Assembly: GCA_902789505.1 (NCBI GenBank)
Contig: CADAOO010000006.1
Coordinates: forward strand, 1 to 41,515
Direction: 5' to 3'
DNA: 41,515 nucleotides
Source of the DNA: an uncultured Methanobrevibacter sp.
Lineage (GTDB): Archaea; Methanobacteriota; Methanobacteria; Methanobacteriales; Methanobacteriaceae
Shown: in pieces, positions 1 to 7,101 of the stretch
Layout of the letters: each line of letters begins with the position of its first letter
Position numbering within the stretch: the first letter of the stretch is position 1
Notes under the pieces: model-generated
Told to the model about the DNA's origin: nothing
What the model saw: only the letters and a program-made list of their open reading frames with translations
Databases searched by the model: none
Position numbers and translations under genes: made by a program

Positions 1-237
1 GGGGAAATAAAAATCCAATATGGACTTTTAGAAAATCCTTTAAGGATAATAATGAATTTTATAGATGAAGGAGTAAAGTTTAATCCATTAGATAAGGAAT
101 CCCCGGATTTAACTCTTGATGCAGGCCAAAGAGATATTGGGGGATTAGGTTTAACTATAGTTCGAAAAAATGCAGATGAAATTGATTATAAATATGAAAA
201 TAATCATAATATTCTAACTATTGAAAAAATATTTTAG
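1..237 (+). CDS. Partial HATPase-domain protein (RsbW/histidine-kinase type), C-terminal end
   Basis: The reading frame is open from the first base, so the 5' end lies outside the window; the ATG at 52 is an internal methionine. The visible 78 residues have an N box-like stretch (RIIMNFIDEGVKFNP) and a G box (GGLGLTIVRKNADEIDY), the ATP-lid signature of GHKL ATPases. A short C-terminus right after the G-box strand fits the small HATPase_c_2 proteins of the anti-sigma (RsbW) type, common in Methanobrevibacter, better than a full sensor kinase. Whether a receiver or sensor domain lies upstream cannot be seen. Function in signalling is inferred from family only. Confidence 0.7.
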   Translation, partial: GEIKIQYGLLENPLRIIMNFIDEGVKFNPLDKESPDLTLDAGQRDIGGLGLTIVRKNADEIDYKYENNHNILTIEKIF

Positions 238-268
238 TTGTCTTATAATTCAAGATGGTTGAATGCCT

Positions 269-297
269 AACTTTAATTAACTAAAAAAATTAAAGTT
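269..297 (+). terminator. Inverted repeat between the ATPase gene and aroA
   Basis: AACTTTAATT (269-278) and AATTAAAGTT (288-297) form a perfect 10-bp stem with a 9-nt A-rich loop, 32 nt after the upstream stop codon. No long T-run follows, so it is either a weak terminator of the upstream gene or a palindromic site in the aroA promoter (TTTATATT follows at 296-303). Confidence 0.35.
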
Positions 298-354
298 TAT
301 ATTAGAAAAGTTTGGAGAGATATGACAAGTATCATATCTTTTTGGTTGATTAAA

Positions 355-1672
355 ATGATTCTTAAGGTTAAAAATATTTCTGAAATAGGGGGTGTTGTAA
401 AGGCGCCGCCTTCCAAAAGCTATTCTCACAGGGCAGTAATTTTGGCATCTTTGGCTAAGGGGACATCAAGACTGTATGATATGCTCTACTCTGAAGATAC
501 TTTGGCTTCCATAAGAGTTGGCGTTGGGAGCTCAAATCAATAAAAACGATGAGTATTTGGAAGTTGTTGGAACAGGGGGAAATCTCCATAATTCCTCTAA
601 AGAGGCAATAGATCTTGCCAATTCCGGAACAACTTTAAGATTGATTACTTCCGTTTCAGCATTAAGCGATAATGATGTGATTCTAACAGGAGATGACTCT
701 TTGAAGACCAGACCGATGGGATTGCTGATGGATGCTTTACGGCCTTTAGGAATCACCACAGAATCTTTAAATGATAATGAAAAAGCACCAATACTGATTA
801 AACCGGGTTATGTTGGTGGTGAAACCAATATTTATGGAAATGTCAGTTCACAGTTTATTTCATCAATTCTGATTTCCGCGCCTTTGTCTGAACAGGGTGT
901 CACATTATATGTGCTGCCAGAATTCAAATCAAAGCCTTATGTTGATATGACTTTGGATATAATGAGAAAATTCGGTGTTAAAACATTAAAAGGACATTAC
1001 CTGAAGCATGATGATTGTGACATGGAGCATCAGAGCTGCAGAATTGATGAGTTTGAAGTAAATAAACAGGATTATGTTTCCTGCGATTATACTGTTGAAG
1101 GGGATTACTCTTCAGCATCCTATCTCTTGGCATTGATAGCAATTAATGGTGGAAAAGCTATAATCAGGAATTTATTCAGAAATTCAAAACAGGGAGATAA
1201 GGCAATACTGAATATTTTACAGCAAATGGGTGCAAAAGTAATCTGTGGTGAAGATTATGTGGAAATCACTTCCACAGGACAGCTGAAAGCCATTGATGTT
1301 GATTTGTCCAATGCTCCTGATTTGCTGATAACAGTTGCGGTTTTGGCGGCAATGGCAGATGGTACAACCAACATTACAGGTGTTGCTCATGCAAGAGTAA
1401 AGGAAACAGACAGAATTGATACTACTTGCCGTGAACTTGAAAAATTGGGATGCAGTTTAGAGGAGCATGAGGACGGAATGAGCATAACCGGCGGTGTGAG
1501 TTCAGGTGTGGTTGATTCCCATGGGGATCACAGACTGGCAATGGCATTTTCTTTAATTGGCCTTAAACATGACATCAGGATTACAAATGGGGAAGTGTTT
1601 GATGTATCCTTCCCTAATTTCATTGAATCAATGGCGGAATTAGGATTTGAATTGGAGTTGCAAAATGAATAA
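355..1672 (+). pseudogene. aroA: 3-phosphoshikimate 1-carboxyvinyltransferase (EPSP synthase), frameshifted
   Basis: EPSP synthase joins shikimate-3-phosphate and PEP in the sixth step of the chorismate pathway. The N-terminal part (355-543) has the substrate loop [12 protein letters not shown] and runs to DTLASIRV, then enters a stop at 541. The rest (from about 519) continues in another frame with [24 protein letters not shown], the HARVKETDR motif and the C-terminal GDHRLAM motif, so the whole protein is present apart from the break at about 515-522. Compared with archaeal AroA, two residues are missing between IRV and ALGA, which fits a net 5-nt deletion. The ATG at 355 is preferred over the one at 322 because it follows a GGTTGAT ribosome site and matches the family N-terminus. 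The 3' end overlaps nth by 8 nt. Either a true inactivating mutation or an assembly error; the sequence alone cannot decide. Confidence 0.85.
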
Positions 1673-2297
1673 GGAAGAAAGGGTAATTCAGTTAGTTGAA
1701 GATTTGGAAGGGACTTTTGAGATTAGGACATTTCTGAACCACGATCCCTATAAGGTATTGATTAGGACAATACTGTCCCAGAGGACAAGGGATGAGAATA
1801 CTGATCAGGCCACAAATAACCTGTTTGAAAAATATCCAGATATTTATGCTGTTGTTGACGCTCCGATTGATGATGTTAAAGAGCTGATAAGGCCTGCAGG
1901 TTTTTATAATGTCAAGGCCGCCAGAATTCAGGAAGTTTCACAGATTTTAATTGATGAATATGGTGGAGAAGTTCCTGATACAGTTGAGGAAATGGTTAAA
2001 CTTCCGGGTGTAGGTAGAAAAACAGCTAACTGTGTCATGGTTTTTGCTTTTGAGCTTCCGGCAATTCCGGTGGATACTCATGTTCACAGAATTTCAAACA
2101 GGATGGGTCTTGTTGATACCAAAAACCCTGAAGATACTGAAGTGGAACTGTGCAAAATCGCTCCTGAGGAGTTGTGGATTAAATTAAACGATTTGATGGT
2201 TCAGTTCGGTCAGAATATCTGCAAACCTATTTCTCCACAGTGTGAAATCTGTCCATGTACTGAAATCTGTGACTATTTTAATGACAATATCCAATAA
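1665..2297 (+). CDS. nth: Endonuclease III (DNA glycosylase/AP lyase)
   Basis: This 210-residue base-excision-repair enzyme removes oxidised pyrimidines and cleaves the abasic strand. The helix-hairpin-helix LPGVGRKTA is at 113-121 with the catalytic lysine K119, the catalytic aspartate is D137 in the VDTH motif, and the [4Fe-4S] cluster cysteines are C186, C193, C196 and C202 with the exact C-x6-C-x2-C-x5-C spacing of the family. The ATG at 1665 is chosen because GGAG lies 7 nt upstream; a TTG at 1647 would add six residues unlike the family. It overlaps the end of aroA by 8 nt, so the two are probably co-transcribed. No terminator is evident after it. Confidence 0.95.
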   Translation: MNKEERVIQLVEDLEGTFEIRTFLNHDPYKVLIRTILSQRTRDENTDQATNNLFEKYPDIYAVVDAPIDDVKELIRPAGFYNVKAARIQEVSQILIDEYGGEVPDTVEEMVKLPGVGRKTANCVMVFAFELPAIPVDTHVHRISNRMGLVDTKNPEDTEVELCKIAPEELWIKLNDLMVQFGQNICKPISPQCEICPCTEICDYFNDNIQ

Positions 2298-2305
2298 TTT
2301 TTAGT

Positions 2306-2369
2306 CATACCAAAACATTTATAAACTAAAACATTGTTATATAACAATAGTTATTATAACTCATGTTAT
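2306..2369 (+). promoter_or_regulatory. cysK promoter with two ATAAC-N4-GTTAT palindromes
   Basis: CATACCAAAACATTTATA (2306-2323) contains a TATA box (TTTATAAA, 2318-2325) and is identical over 18 bp to the metY promoter at 7004-7021. Downstream, where transcription should begin (about 2345), lie the perfect palindrome ATTGTTATATAACAAT (2333-2348) and two sites of form ATAAC-N4-GTTAT: ATAACAATAGTTAT (2341-2354) and ATAACTCATGTTAT (2356-2369). A site overlapping the start point suggests a repressor. The predicted leader is about 90 nt. Confidence 0.7.
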
Positions 2370-2435
2370 ATTAACTTTTAAAATTACCCTTTTAAATATG
2401 CCTTTAATAAAAATTAATGTATAGGAGAAAAAATT

Positions 2436-3383
2436 ATGGCAAATATTCCAAAATTAAAAAGAGGAGTTTTGGATAGCATTACTGATGCTATTGGAAACAC
2501 TCCAATTGTAAGATTAAATAATTTAACTGAAGGATTAGACGCAGAAGTAGATGTTAAAATTGAATCATTCAACCCGACCGGCAGTGTCAAAGACCGTGTT
2601 GCAGTTGCAATGATCGAGGATGCAGAAGAAAAAGGTTTACTTAAGCCGGGCGCTACAATCATTGAACCGACCAGTGGAAACACAGGTATCGGACTTGCAT
2701 TTGCCGCAGCTGCTAAAGGTTACAAATTAATTTTAACCATGCCTGAAACCATGTCTGTTGAAAGAAGGAAATTCTTAAGTGTTTTAGGTGCGGAATTAGT
2801 TTTAACTCCCGGTGCTGATGGGATGGGTGGAGCTATTGCAAAAGCTAATGAATTGCAGGAAAACACTCCTGATTCAATTATTTTAGGTCAATTCGACAAC
2901 CCTGCAAATGTAAAAATCCACTCTGAAACTACTGCTCAGGAAATTTTAAGGGACACTGAAGGAAATGTTGATATTGTAATCGGAGGTGTAGGTACCGGCG
3001 GAACAATTACCGGAATAGGTAAAGTATTAAAAGAAGAGGTTCCAGGTGTAAAGATTGTTGCAGTGGAGCCTAAAGACTCTCAAACCTTAGGTAAAGGCGA
3101 AAAAGGACCTCACAAAATCCAGGGTATCGGTGCAGGTTTTGTCCCATCCATTTATGATGAAAGTGTGATTGATGAGATTATCCCGGTTGCAAACGAGGAT
3201 GCCGGAAACACTTTGTTGGCCCTTGCTAAAAAAGAAGGTATATTTTCAGGTATTTCATCTGGTGCAGCAACTTGGGCAGCGTTAGATTTAGCTAAAAAAG
3301 AAGAAAATAAAGGTAAAAGAATAATAGCAATCTTACCGGACAATGGTGAAAGATATCTCTCTGTTGATTGGTTATTTGAATAA
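2436..3383 (+). CDS. cysK: Cysteine synthase (O-acetylserine sulfhydrylase)
   Basis: A 315-residue PLP enzyme that makes cysteine from O-acetylserine and sulfide. The PLP lysine is K52 in NPTGSVKDR; the substrate loop EPTSGNTG, the phosphate-binding GVGTGGTITG and the C-terminal SSGAA and PDNGERY motifs are all present, at the usual CysK/CysM length. AGGAG lies 8 nt before the ATG. The serine acetyltransferase gene follows 59 nt downstream with its own promoter-like site, so both steps of the O-acetylserine route sit together. The promoter shares an 18-mer and palindromes with metY, implying common control by sulfur or cysteine supply (inference). Confidence 0.95.
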   Translation: MANIPKLKRGVLDSITDAIGNTPIVRLNNLTEGLDAEVDVKIESFNPTGSVKDRVAVAMIEDAEEKGLLKPGATIIEPTSGNTGIGLAFAAAAKGYKLILTMPETMSVERRKFLSVLGAELVLTPGADGMGGAIAKANELQENTPDSIILGQFDNPANVKIHSETTAQEILRDTEGNVDIVIGGVGTGGTITGIGKVLKEEVPGVKIVAVEPKDSQTLGKGEKGPHKIQGIGAGFVPSIYDESVIDEIIPVANEDAGNTLLALAKKEGIFSGISSGAATWAALDLAKKEENKGKRIIAILPDNGERYLSVDWLFE

Positions 3384-3390
3384 GAATAAC

Positions 3391-3409
3391 TATATATACC
3401 ATATGTTAT
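3391..3409 (+). promoter_or_regulatory. cysE promoter region with ATACC-ATAT-GTTAT site
   Basis: TATATATA at 3391-3398 could be the TATA box. It overlaps ATACCATATGTTAT (3396-3409), a one-mismatch version of the ATAAC-N4-GTTAT palindrome and nearly the same as ATAACATATGTTAT upstream of metY. It lies 33 nt before the cysE start. Confidence 0.5.
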
Positions 3410-3442
3410 ATATTTAATGTATATCAATTTTGAGGTTTATCA

Positions 3443-4159
3443 ATGTTCAAAAATTTAAGGGATGAAATTAAAGCTATTAAAAAGAAAGATCCTGCAGCAA
3501 GGTCTACATTAGAAATTTTTCTATGTTATCCTGGATTTTATGCATTATTATTCCATAGGGTCAGTCATTGGCTCTGGAATCGTTCTTTAAAGCTTTTGGC
3601 CCGTATGAATTCTACTTTAGCAAGATTCCTTACAGGTATTGAAATTCATCCCGGTGCAACATTTGGTAAACGTGTATTTATTGATCATGGAATGGGTGTT
3701 GTTGTTGGTGAAACCGCAATCATTGGTGATGATGTGCTGATTTATCAGGGAGTAATTCTTGGTGGGACAAGTACAGAAAAAACTAAAAGACACCCGACTA
3801 TTGAAAGAGGAGTAATCATAGGTGCCGGCGCTAAGGTGATGGGTAACATTACTATTGGGGAGTACTCTAAAATAGGTACCGGCGCGGTTGTGCTTAAGGA
3901 TGTTCCTCCGGAATCAACCTGTGTTGGAGTTCCAGGACGTATTGTTAAACGTAAAGGTGTTGCTAACAAAGAAGTGGACCTTGACCATGGAAAACTTCCC
4001 GACCCTGTTGCTGAGGCTATTAGAACAATTGAAAAACATCTTCAGGATAACGATAAGCGTTTCGAAATTTTATTCGATAAACATGAAATCTGTTTGACTG
4101 AAGATATTCGGGATGAACAGGAAGAGTTAGAAGATTTATTTAAGGAAAATGGTGATTGA
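3443..4159 (+). CDS. cysE: Serine O-acetyltransferase
   Basis: Transfers acetyl from acetyl-CoA to L-serine, giving the O-acetylserine used by CysK. The 238-residue protein has the short-type CysE N-terminus ([20 protein letters not shown]), then left-handed beta-helix hexapeptide repeats with the signature [19 protein letters not shown] and [14 protein letters not shown], and GVPGR near the helix end. After that comes a charged C-terminal helix of about 70 residues, longer than the minimal CysE. GAGGTTTATCA precedes the ATG. The HTH regulator begins 2 nt after the stop, so the two genes form an operon. Confidence 0.95.
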   Translation: MFKNLRDEIKAIKKKDPAARSTLEIFLCYPGFYALLFHRVSHWLWNRSLKLLARMNSTLARFLTGIEIHPGATFGKRVFIDHGMGVVVGETAIIGDDVLIYQGVILGGTSTEKTKRHPTIERGVIIGAGAKVMGNITIGEYSKIGTGAVVLKDVPPESTCVGVPGRIVKRKGVANKEVDLDHGKLPDPVAEAIRTIEKHLQDNDKRFEILFDKHEICLTEDIRDEQEELEDLFKENGD

Positions 4160-4161
4160 TT

Positions 4162-4536
4162 ATGAAGCCACCTTGTGAAATTGTTGTATGGTATGTAATA
4201 CCTGCTATTAGGTCAGAATTGGCTAAAGAGCTTTTAAATTTGGGCATGAAACAGAAAGATGTTTCTGAGCTTATGGATATTACTCAGCCGGCCGTTTCCC
4301 AGTATATAACTGATAAACGTGGTAGCGGTATCAAACTCAATGACGATGTTCGTCAAATGATTAAAGACTTCGCTCGCCAATTGTCTGAAGGAAAAGCTAC
4401 TAAAGCTGATTTAATTCCAAGAACATGTAAAATATGTAAAAGTGTAAAGACTGTGGATGTTTTAGAACAATTGAATATTGACAAATCCGACCTTGGTGAA
4501 GATTGTCAAACTTGTATGGGATCTGAAGCAGAATAG
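4162..4536 (+). CDS. HTH regulator with a C-terminal four-cysteine site
   Basis: A 124-residue protein with a helix-turn-helix at about 29-53 (MKQKDVSELMDITQPAVSQYI) of the XRE/Fis type, followed by two CxxC pairs (C89/C92 and C115/C118) that could bind zinc or an Fe-S cluster. It resembles the archaeal family of predicted HTH regulators (COG2522-like, from memory). The ATG at 4162 is chosen because GGTGAT (4151-4156) lies 5 nt before it. It starts 2 nt after cysE and precedes tRNA-Cys and cysS, making it a good candidate for the regulator that reads the ATAAC-N4-GTTAT sites in this block. That link is inference. Confidence 0.8.
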   Translation: MKPPCEIVVWYVIPAIRSELAKELLNLGMKQKDVSELMDITQPAVSQYITDKRGSGIKLNDDVRQMIKDFARQLSEGKATKADLIPRTCKICKSVKTVDVLEQLNIDKSDLGEDCQTCMGSEAE

Positions 4537-4537
4537 C

Positions 4538-4589
4538 AAAATATTGGAAAAAATAGTAAACTATTTAAACTATTATTGACCAATATTTT
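4538..4589 (+). terminator. Long hairpin between the HTH gene and tRNA-Cys
   Basis: AAAATATTGG (4538-4547) pairs with CCAATATTTT (4580-4589), and inside it AATAGT (4552-4557) pairs with ACTATT (4569-4574). The tract after it (TATTATAATTTTAATTTT) is T-rich. It probably ends the cysE-HTH message. The same segment must contain the tRNA promoter, so a regulatory role is also possible. Confidence 0.45.
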
Positions 4590-4609
4590 ATTATAATTTT
4601 AATTTTGCT

Positions 4610-4681
4610 GGCAAGTTTACCGAGTGGCTTAGGTGTGTGGCTGCAGACCATAATACGGGGGTTCAAATCCCTCACTTGCCT
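4610..4681 (+). tRNA. tRNA-Cys (anticodon GCA)
   Basis: The cloverleaf closes fully. The acceptor stem is GGCAAGT/ACTTGCC (4610-4616 with 4674-4680), the D stem ACC/GGT, and the anticodon stem TGTGG/CCATA with loop CTGCAGA and anticodon GCA at 4643-4645. The T arm has loop TTCAAAT. The discriminator base is T4681, the U73 identity element of tRNA-Cys. CCA is not encoded and no intron is seen. The gene lies 41 nt before the start of cysS, the enzyme that charges it. Confidence 0.97.
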
Positions 4682-4722
4682 TTATTTTGCTTAACGATTA
4701 TTTTTTTTATGGAGATATTTTT

Positions 4723-6072
4723 ATGGATGTTTATTCTACATTAACTCGTAGTAAAGAGACTTTTGAAACTATAAATAAAAACAGAGTTAATTTATTTGTT
4801 TGCGGTCCAACTGTTTATGATGATGCTCACATTGGACATGGAAGAACTTACATCTCTTTTGATACAATTAAAAGGTATCTGGAATATAAGGGATATGCTG
4901 TATTTTATATTCAAAACATCACTGACATTGATGATAAGATTATAAACAGGTCAAAAGAGAGTGGAATTCCGGCACATGAGTTAGCCCGTAAGTTTGAAAA
5001 ACGATACATTGAAGACATGAACAAATTAAATGTCAATGGAGTCAATTTATTTGCAAGGGCAACCGATCATGTTGATGAAATATTGGATCAGATTCAAAGA
5101 TTAATTGATAAGGGATTTGCTTATGAAACTGAAGACGGAGTCTATTTCGAAATAGACAAATTCCCGGAATTCGGCAAGCTGTCCAACAGAAATGTTGAGG
5201 AATTGGAATCCCACAGGGACATAGCTGAAACCACTAAAAGGAATCCTCAGGACTTTGCGCTCTGGAAAAAACGTGTCGGTGTCGATGAGCCTGTCTGGCC
5301 ATCCCCATGGGGTGACGGAAGACCTGGATGGCATATTGAAGACACTGCCATTACAGAATACTACTTCGGACCTCAATATGACGCTCACGGAGGCGGGCTT
5401 GATTTGATTTTCCCACACCACGAAGCTGAAATCACACAGATGGAAGCCGTAAGCGGAAAAGCTCCAATGGTAAAATTCTGGTTGCACACAGGATTTTTAA
5501 ATGTAAACGGGGAAAAAATGTCAAAATCACTTAATAACTTCATTACTATTCGTGATTTGCTGAAAGACTATGAACCTGAAACTTTCAGATTCTTTGTATT
5601 GTCAACTCACTACAGAAGCCCTATTGACTTTTCAAAGGATTCACTTCACCAGTCCGAAAAAAGTCTGGATAGAATCAGAAAGTACTATGAGCTTTTGAAT
5701 GTTGAGGTAACAGAAGATTTTGATTCTGATTATGAAGTTCTGGACAAATGGGCAGGTGAATTCTTTGACAGTATGGATGATGACTTCAACACCCCAAAGG
5801 CTATTGCAGCTATTTTCGGATTGATTAATGATTCCAAAAATGAATTGGACGGATTATCCGATGAGGATAAGGTAGCTATTAAGGCATTCCTGGACGATGC
5901 AAGCCATATATTCGGCGTCAGCTTCGAAGCTGAAGAGGTCAGTGCAGGTTCAGACGATTTGCTTGATTTGATTTCTGAGGTAAGGTCAGAGCTAAGGGCC
6001 AACAAGCAATATGACTTGTCTGATAAGATAAGAAGTAACCTTCAGGATTTAGGTTATGAAATAAACGATTAA
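4723..6072 (+). CDS. cysS: Cysteinyl-tRNA synthetase
   Basis: Charges tRNA-Cys with cysteine. The 449-residue class I synthetase has HIGH at 36-39, GEKMSKSLNN as the KMSKS loop, and the zinc-site residue C27 in CGPTVYD. The usual second zinc cysteine (GWHIEC in the E. coli enzyme) is aspartate here, D207 in GWHIEDTA, while the HHE residues at 232-234 are kept. GGAGAT (4711-4716) precedes the ATG at 4723; an upstream ATG at 4687 would add a low-complexity leader and is rejected. No promoter is visible between the tRNA and this gene, so it may be read from the tRNA promoter. A strong hairpin overlaps its stop codon. Confidence 0.97.
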   Translation: MDVYSTLTRSKETFETINKNRVNLFVCGPTVYDDAHIGHGRTYISFDTIKRYLEYKGYAVFYIQNITDIDDKIINRSKESGIPAHELARKFEKRYIEDMNKLNVNGVNLFARATDHVDEILDQIQRLIDKGFAYETEDGVYFEIDKFPEFGKLSNRNVEELESHRDIAETTKRNPQDFALWKKRVGVDEPVWPSPWGDGRPGWHIEDTAITEYYFGPQYDAHGGGLDLIFPHHEAEITQMEAVSGKAPMVKFWLHTGFLNVNGEKMSKSLNNFITIRDLLKDYEPETFRFFVLSTHYRSPIDFSKDSLHQSEKSLDRIRKYYELLNVEVTEDFDSDYEVLDKWAGEFFDSMDDDFNTPKAIAAIFGLINDSKNELDGLSDEDKVAIKAFLDDASHIFGVSFEAEEVSAGSDDLLDLISEVRSELRANKQYDLSDKIRSNLQDLGYEIND

Positions 6073-6091
6073 GGAGAGTCACACTCCTTAA
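6069..6091 (+). terminator. Terminator of cysS
   Basis: TTAAGGAG (6069-6076) pairs with CTCCTTAA (6084-6091) around a 7-nt loop; the T-rich tract CTTATTTTTTTT follows. The stop codon TAA (6070-6072) lies in the left arm. Confidence 0.75.
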
Positions 6092-6149
6092 CTTATTTTT
6101 TTTAAACAATACCATAATTATTTAATTAATCATTTACAATTATTAATTG

Positions 6150-6902
6150 ATGAATGAAAAGTTAAGTAAGATATTTGACATTGGTTTATCTATTTGGATA
6201 TTGCTGGACTTGATTTTTTTAATCTGTTCTTTAGTTTTTATTTTATCTCCACAGTTATACCATAACTTAATTTTTTTTGATACTACTTTGTGTGCCGTTT
6301 TGCTCACTGAATTTTTTTACAGATTTTTCAGGGCGGAAAACAGAAAGGATTTTCTTATAAAAAACTGGACGGAACTGATTGCGGGCATACCGTTTGATTT
6401 GATAATGTTTCCATTCATCGCCAATGATACCATGGCGATTTTATTGAAAGTCTTTAAGTTCTTTAGAATCCTGATTCTGTGCATACAACTCTTTGAAGTG
6501 ATTAAGATATTTTTAAAGGACACCTATCTGGATGAAATATTGGGAATTCTTGCATTGACTATCATTACATTCACATTAAGCTTGTATCTGTTTGATCCGA
6601 GCATGAACAGTCTTTTTGATTCGTTGTGGTTTGTTGTGTCTTCCCTTACAACGGTAGGTTACGGGGACGTATTGCCTGATTCTATGATTGGAAAGGTAAT
6701 CAGTCTGATTCTTCTTATAGTGGGGGTTCTGATTTTCAGTGCGATTACTGCAGCTCTTGCTTCATATTTCAATAAGAAATTATTGAACGAAGGTACTGAA
6801 GAGCTTAAAACAATCAAAGATAAATTGGATAGCAATGAAAAGGAATTAAAAGAATTAAAAGAAGAAATAGCTCTCCTAAATAAAAAATTGGGTGAAAAAT
6901 AA
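6150..6902 (+). CDS. Potassium channel protein (six-TM, voltage-gated-like)
   Basis: A 250-residue membrane protein with the K+ selectivity filter TTVGYGD (167-173) between a pore helix (SLFDSLWFVVSSL) and a last membrane helix. Four further hydrophobic segments lie before the pore. The S4-like segment (LLKVFKFFRILILCIQLF, about 98-115) has only a few positive charges, so voltage sensing is doubtful. The C-terminus (about 213-250) is a Lys/Glu-rich heptad coiled coil that could hold the tetramer together. No ribosome site precedes the ATG at 6150, so the message may be leaderless. It sits between cysS and metY, and no functional tie to sulfur metabolism is apparent. Confidence 0.9.
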   Translation: MNEKLSKIFDIGLSIWILLDLIFLICSLVFILSPQLYHNLIFFDTTLCAVLLTEFFYRFFRAENRKDFLIKNWTELIAGIPFDLIMFPFIANDTMAILLKVFKFFRILILCIQLFEVIKIFLKDTYLDEILGILALTIITFTLSLYLFDPSMNSLFDSLWFVVSSLTTVGYGDVLPDSMIGKVISLILLIVGVLIFSAITAALASYFNKKLLNEGTEELKTIKDKLDSNEKELKELKEEIALLNKKLGEK

Positions 6903-6929
6903 TATTTTTCTTAATCGGATAGGGTAACC

Positions 6930-7066
6930 TTTATATACTAAAATAACATATGTTATATTATATAATGAAAATTATATTTATTTTTGCATTGTGTGTTTTT
7001 AGGCATACCAAAACATTTATATATAAAAAATAACTATTGTTATATAGTGAATATAACACGTGATAT
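6930..7066 (+). promoter_or_regulatory. metY double promoter with three palindromes
   Basis: Two TATA boxes are visible. TTTATATA at 6930-6937 is followed by the perfect palindrome ATAACATATGTTAT (6943-6956). TTTATATA at 7016-7023, within CATACCAAAACATTTATA (7004-7021, identical to the cysK promoter), is followed by ATAACTATTGTTAT (7030-7043) and the variant ATAACACGTGATAT (7053-7066). In both promoters the palindrome begins 13-14 nt after the TATA start, where transcription should begin. Confidence 0.7.
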
Positions 7067-7101
7067 ATTTTACTGAAAATTAAATTTTTAAGGTGATTAT
7101 T

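Noticed and set aside
322-354. ATG at 322 as the aroA start
   Set aside because: It adds eleven residues not found in the family. The ATG at 355 has a GGTTGAT site and the normal N-terminus.
500-545. Programmed frameshifting in aroA
   Set aside because: No slippery heptamer or downstream structure is seen, and two conserved-position residues are missing, which a ribosomal shift would not restore.
4538-4609. T-box or riboswitch controlling cysS
   Set aside because: It is upstream of the tRNA rather than cysS, lacks T-box sequence elements, and T-boxes are bacterial.
5101-5487. Open frame of 128 codons on the minus strand inside cysS
   Set aside because: It is antisense to conserved cysS motifs, with no independent start signal or recognisable domain.
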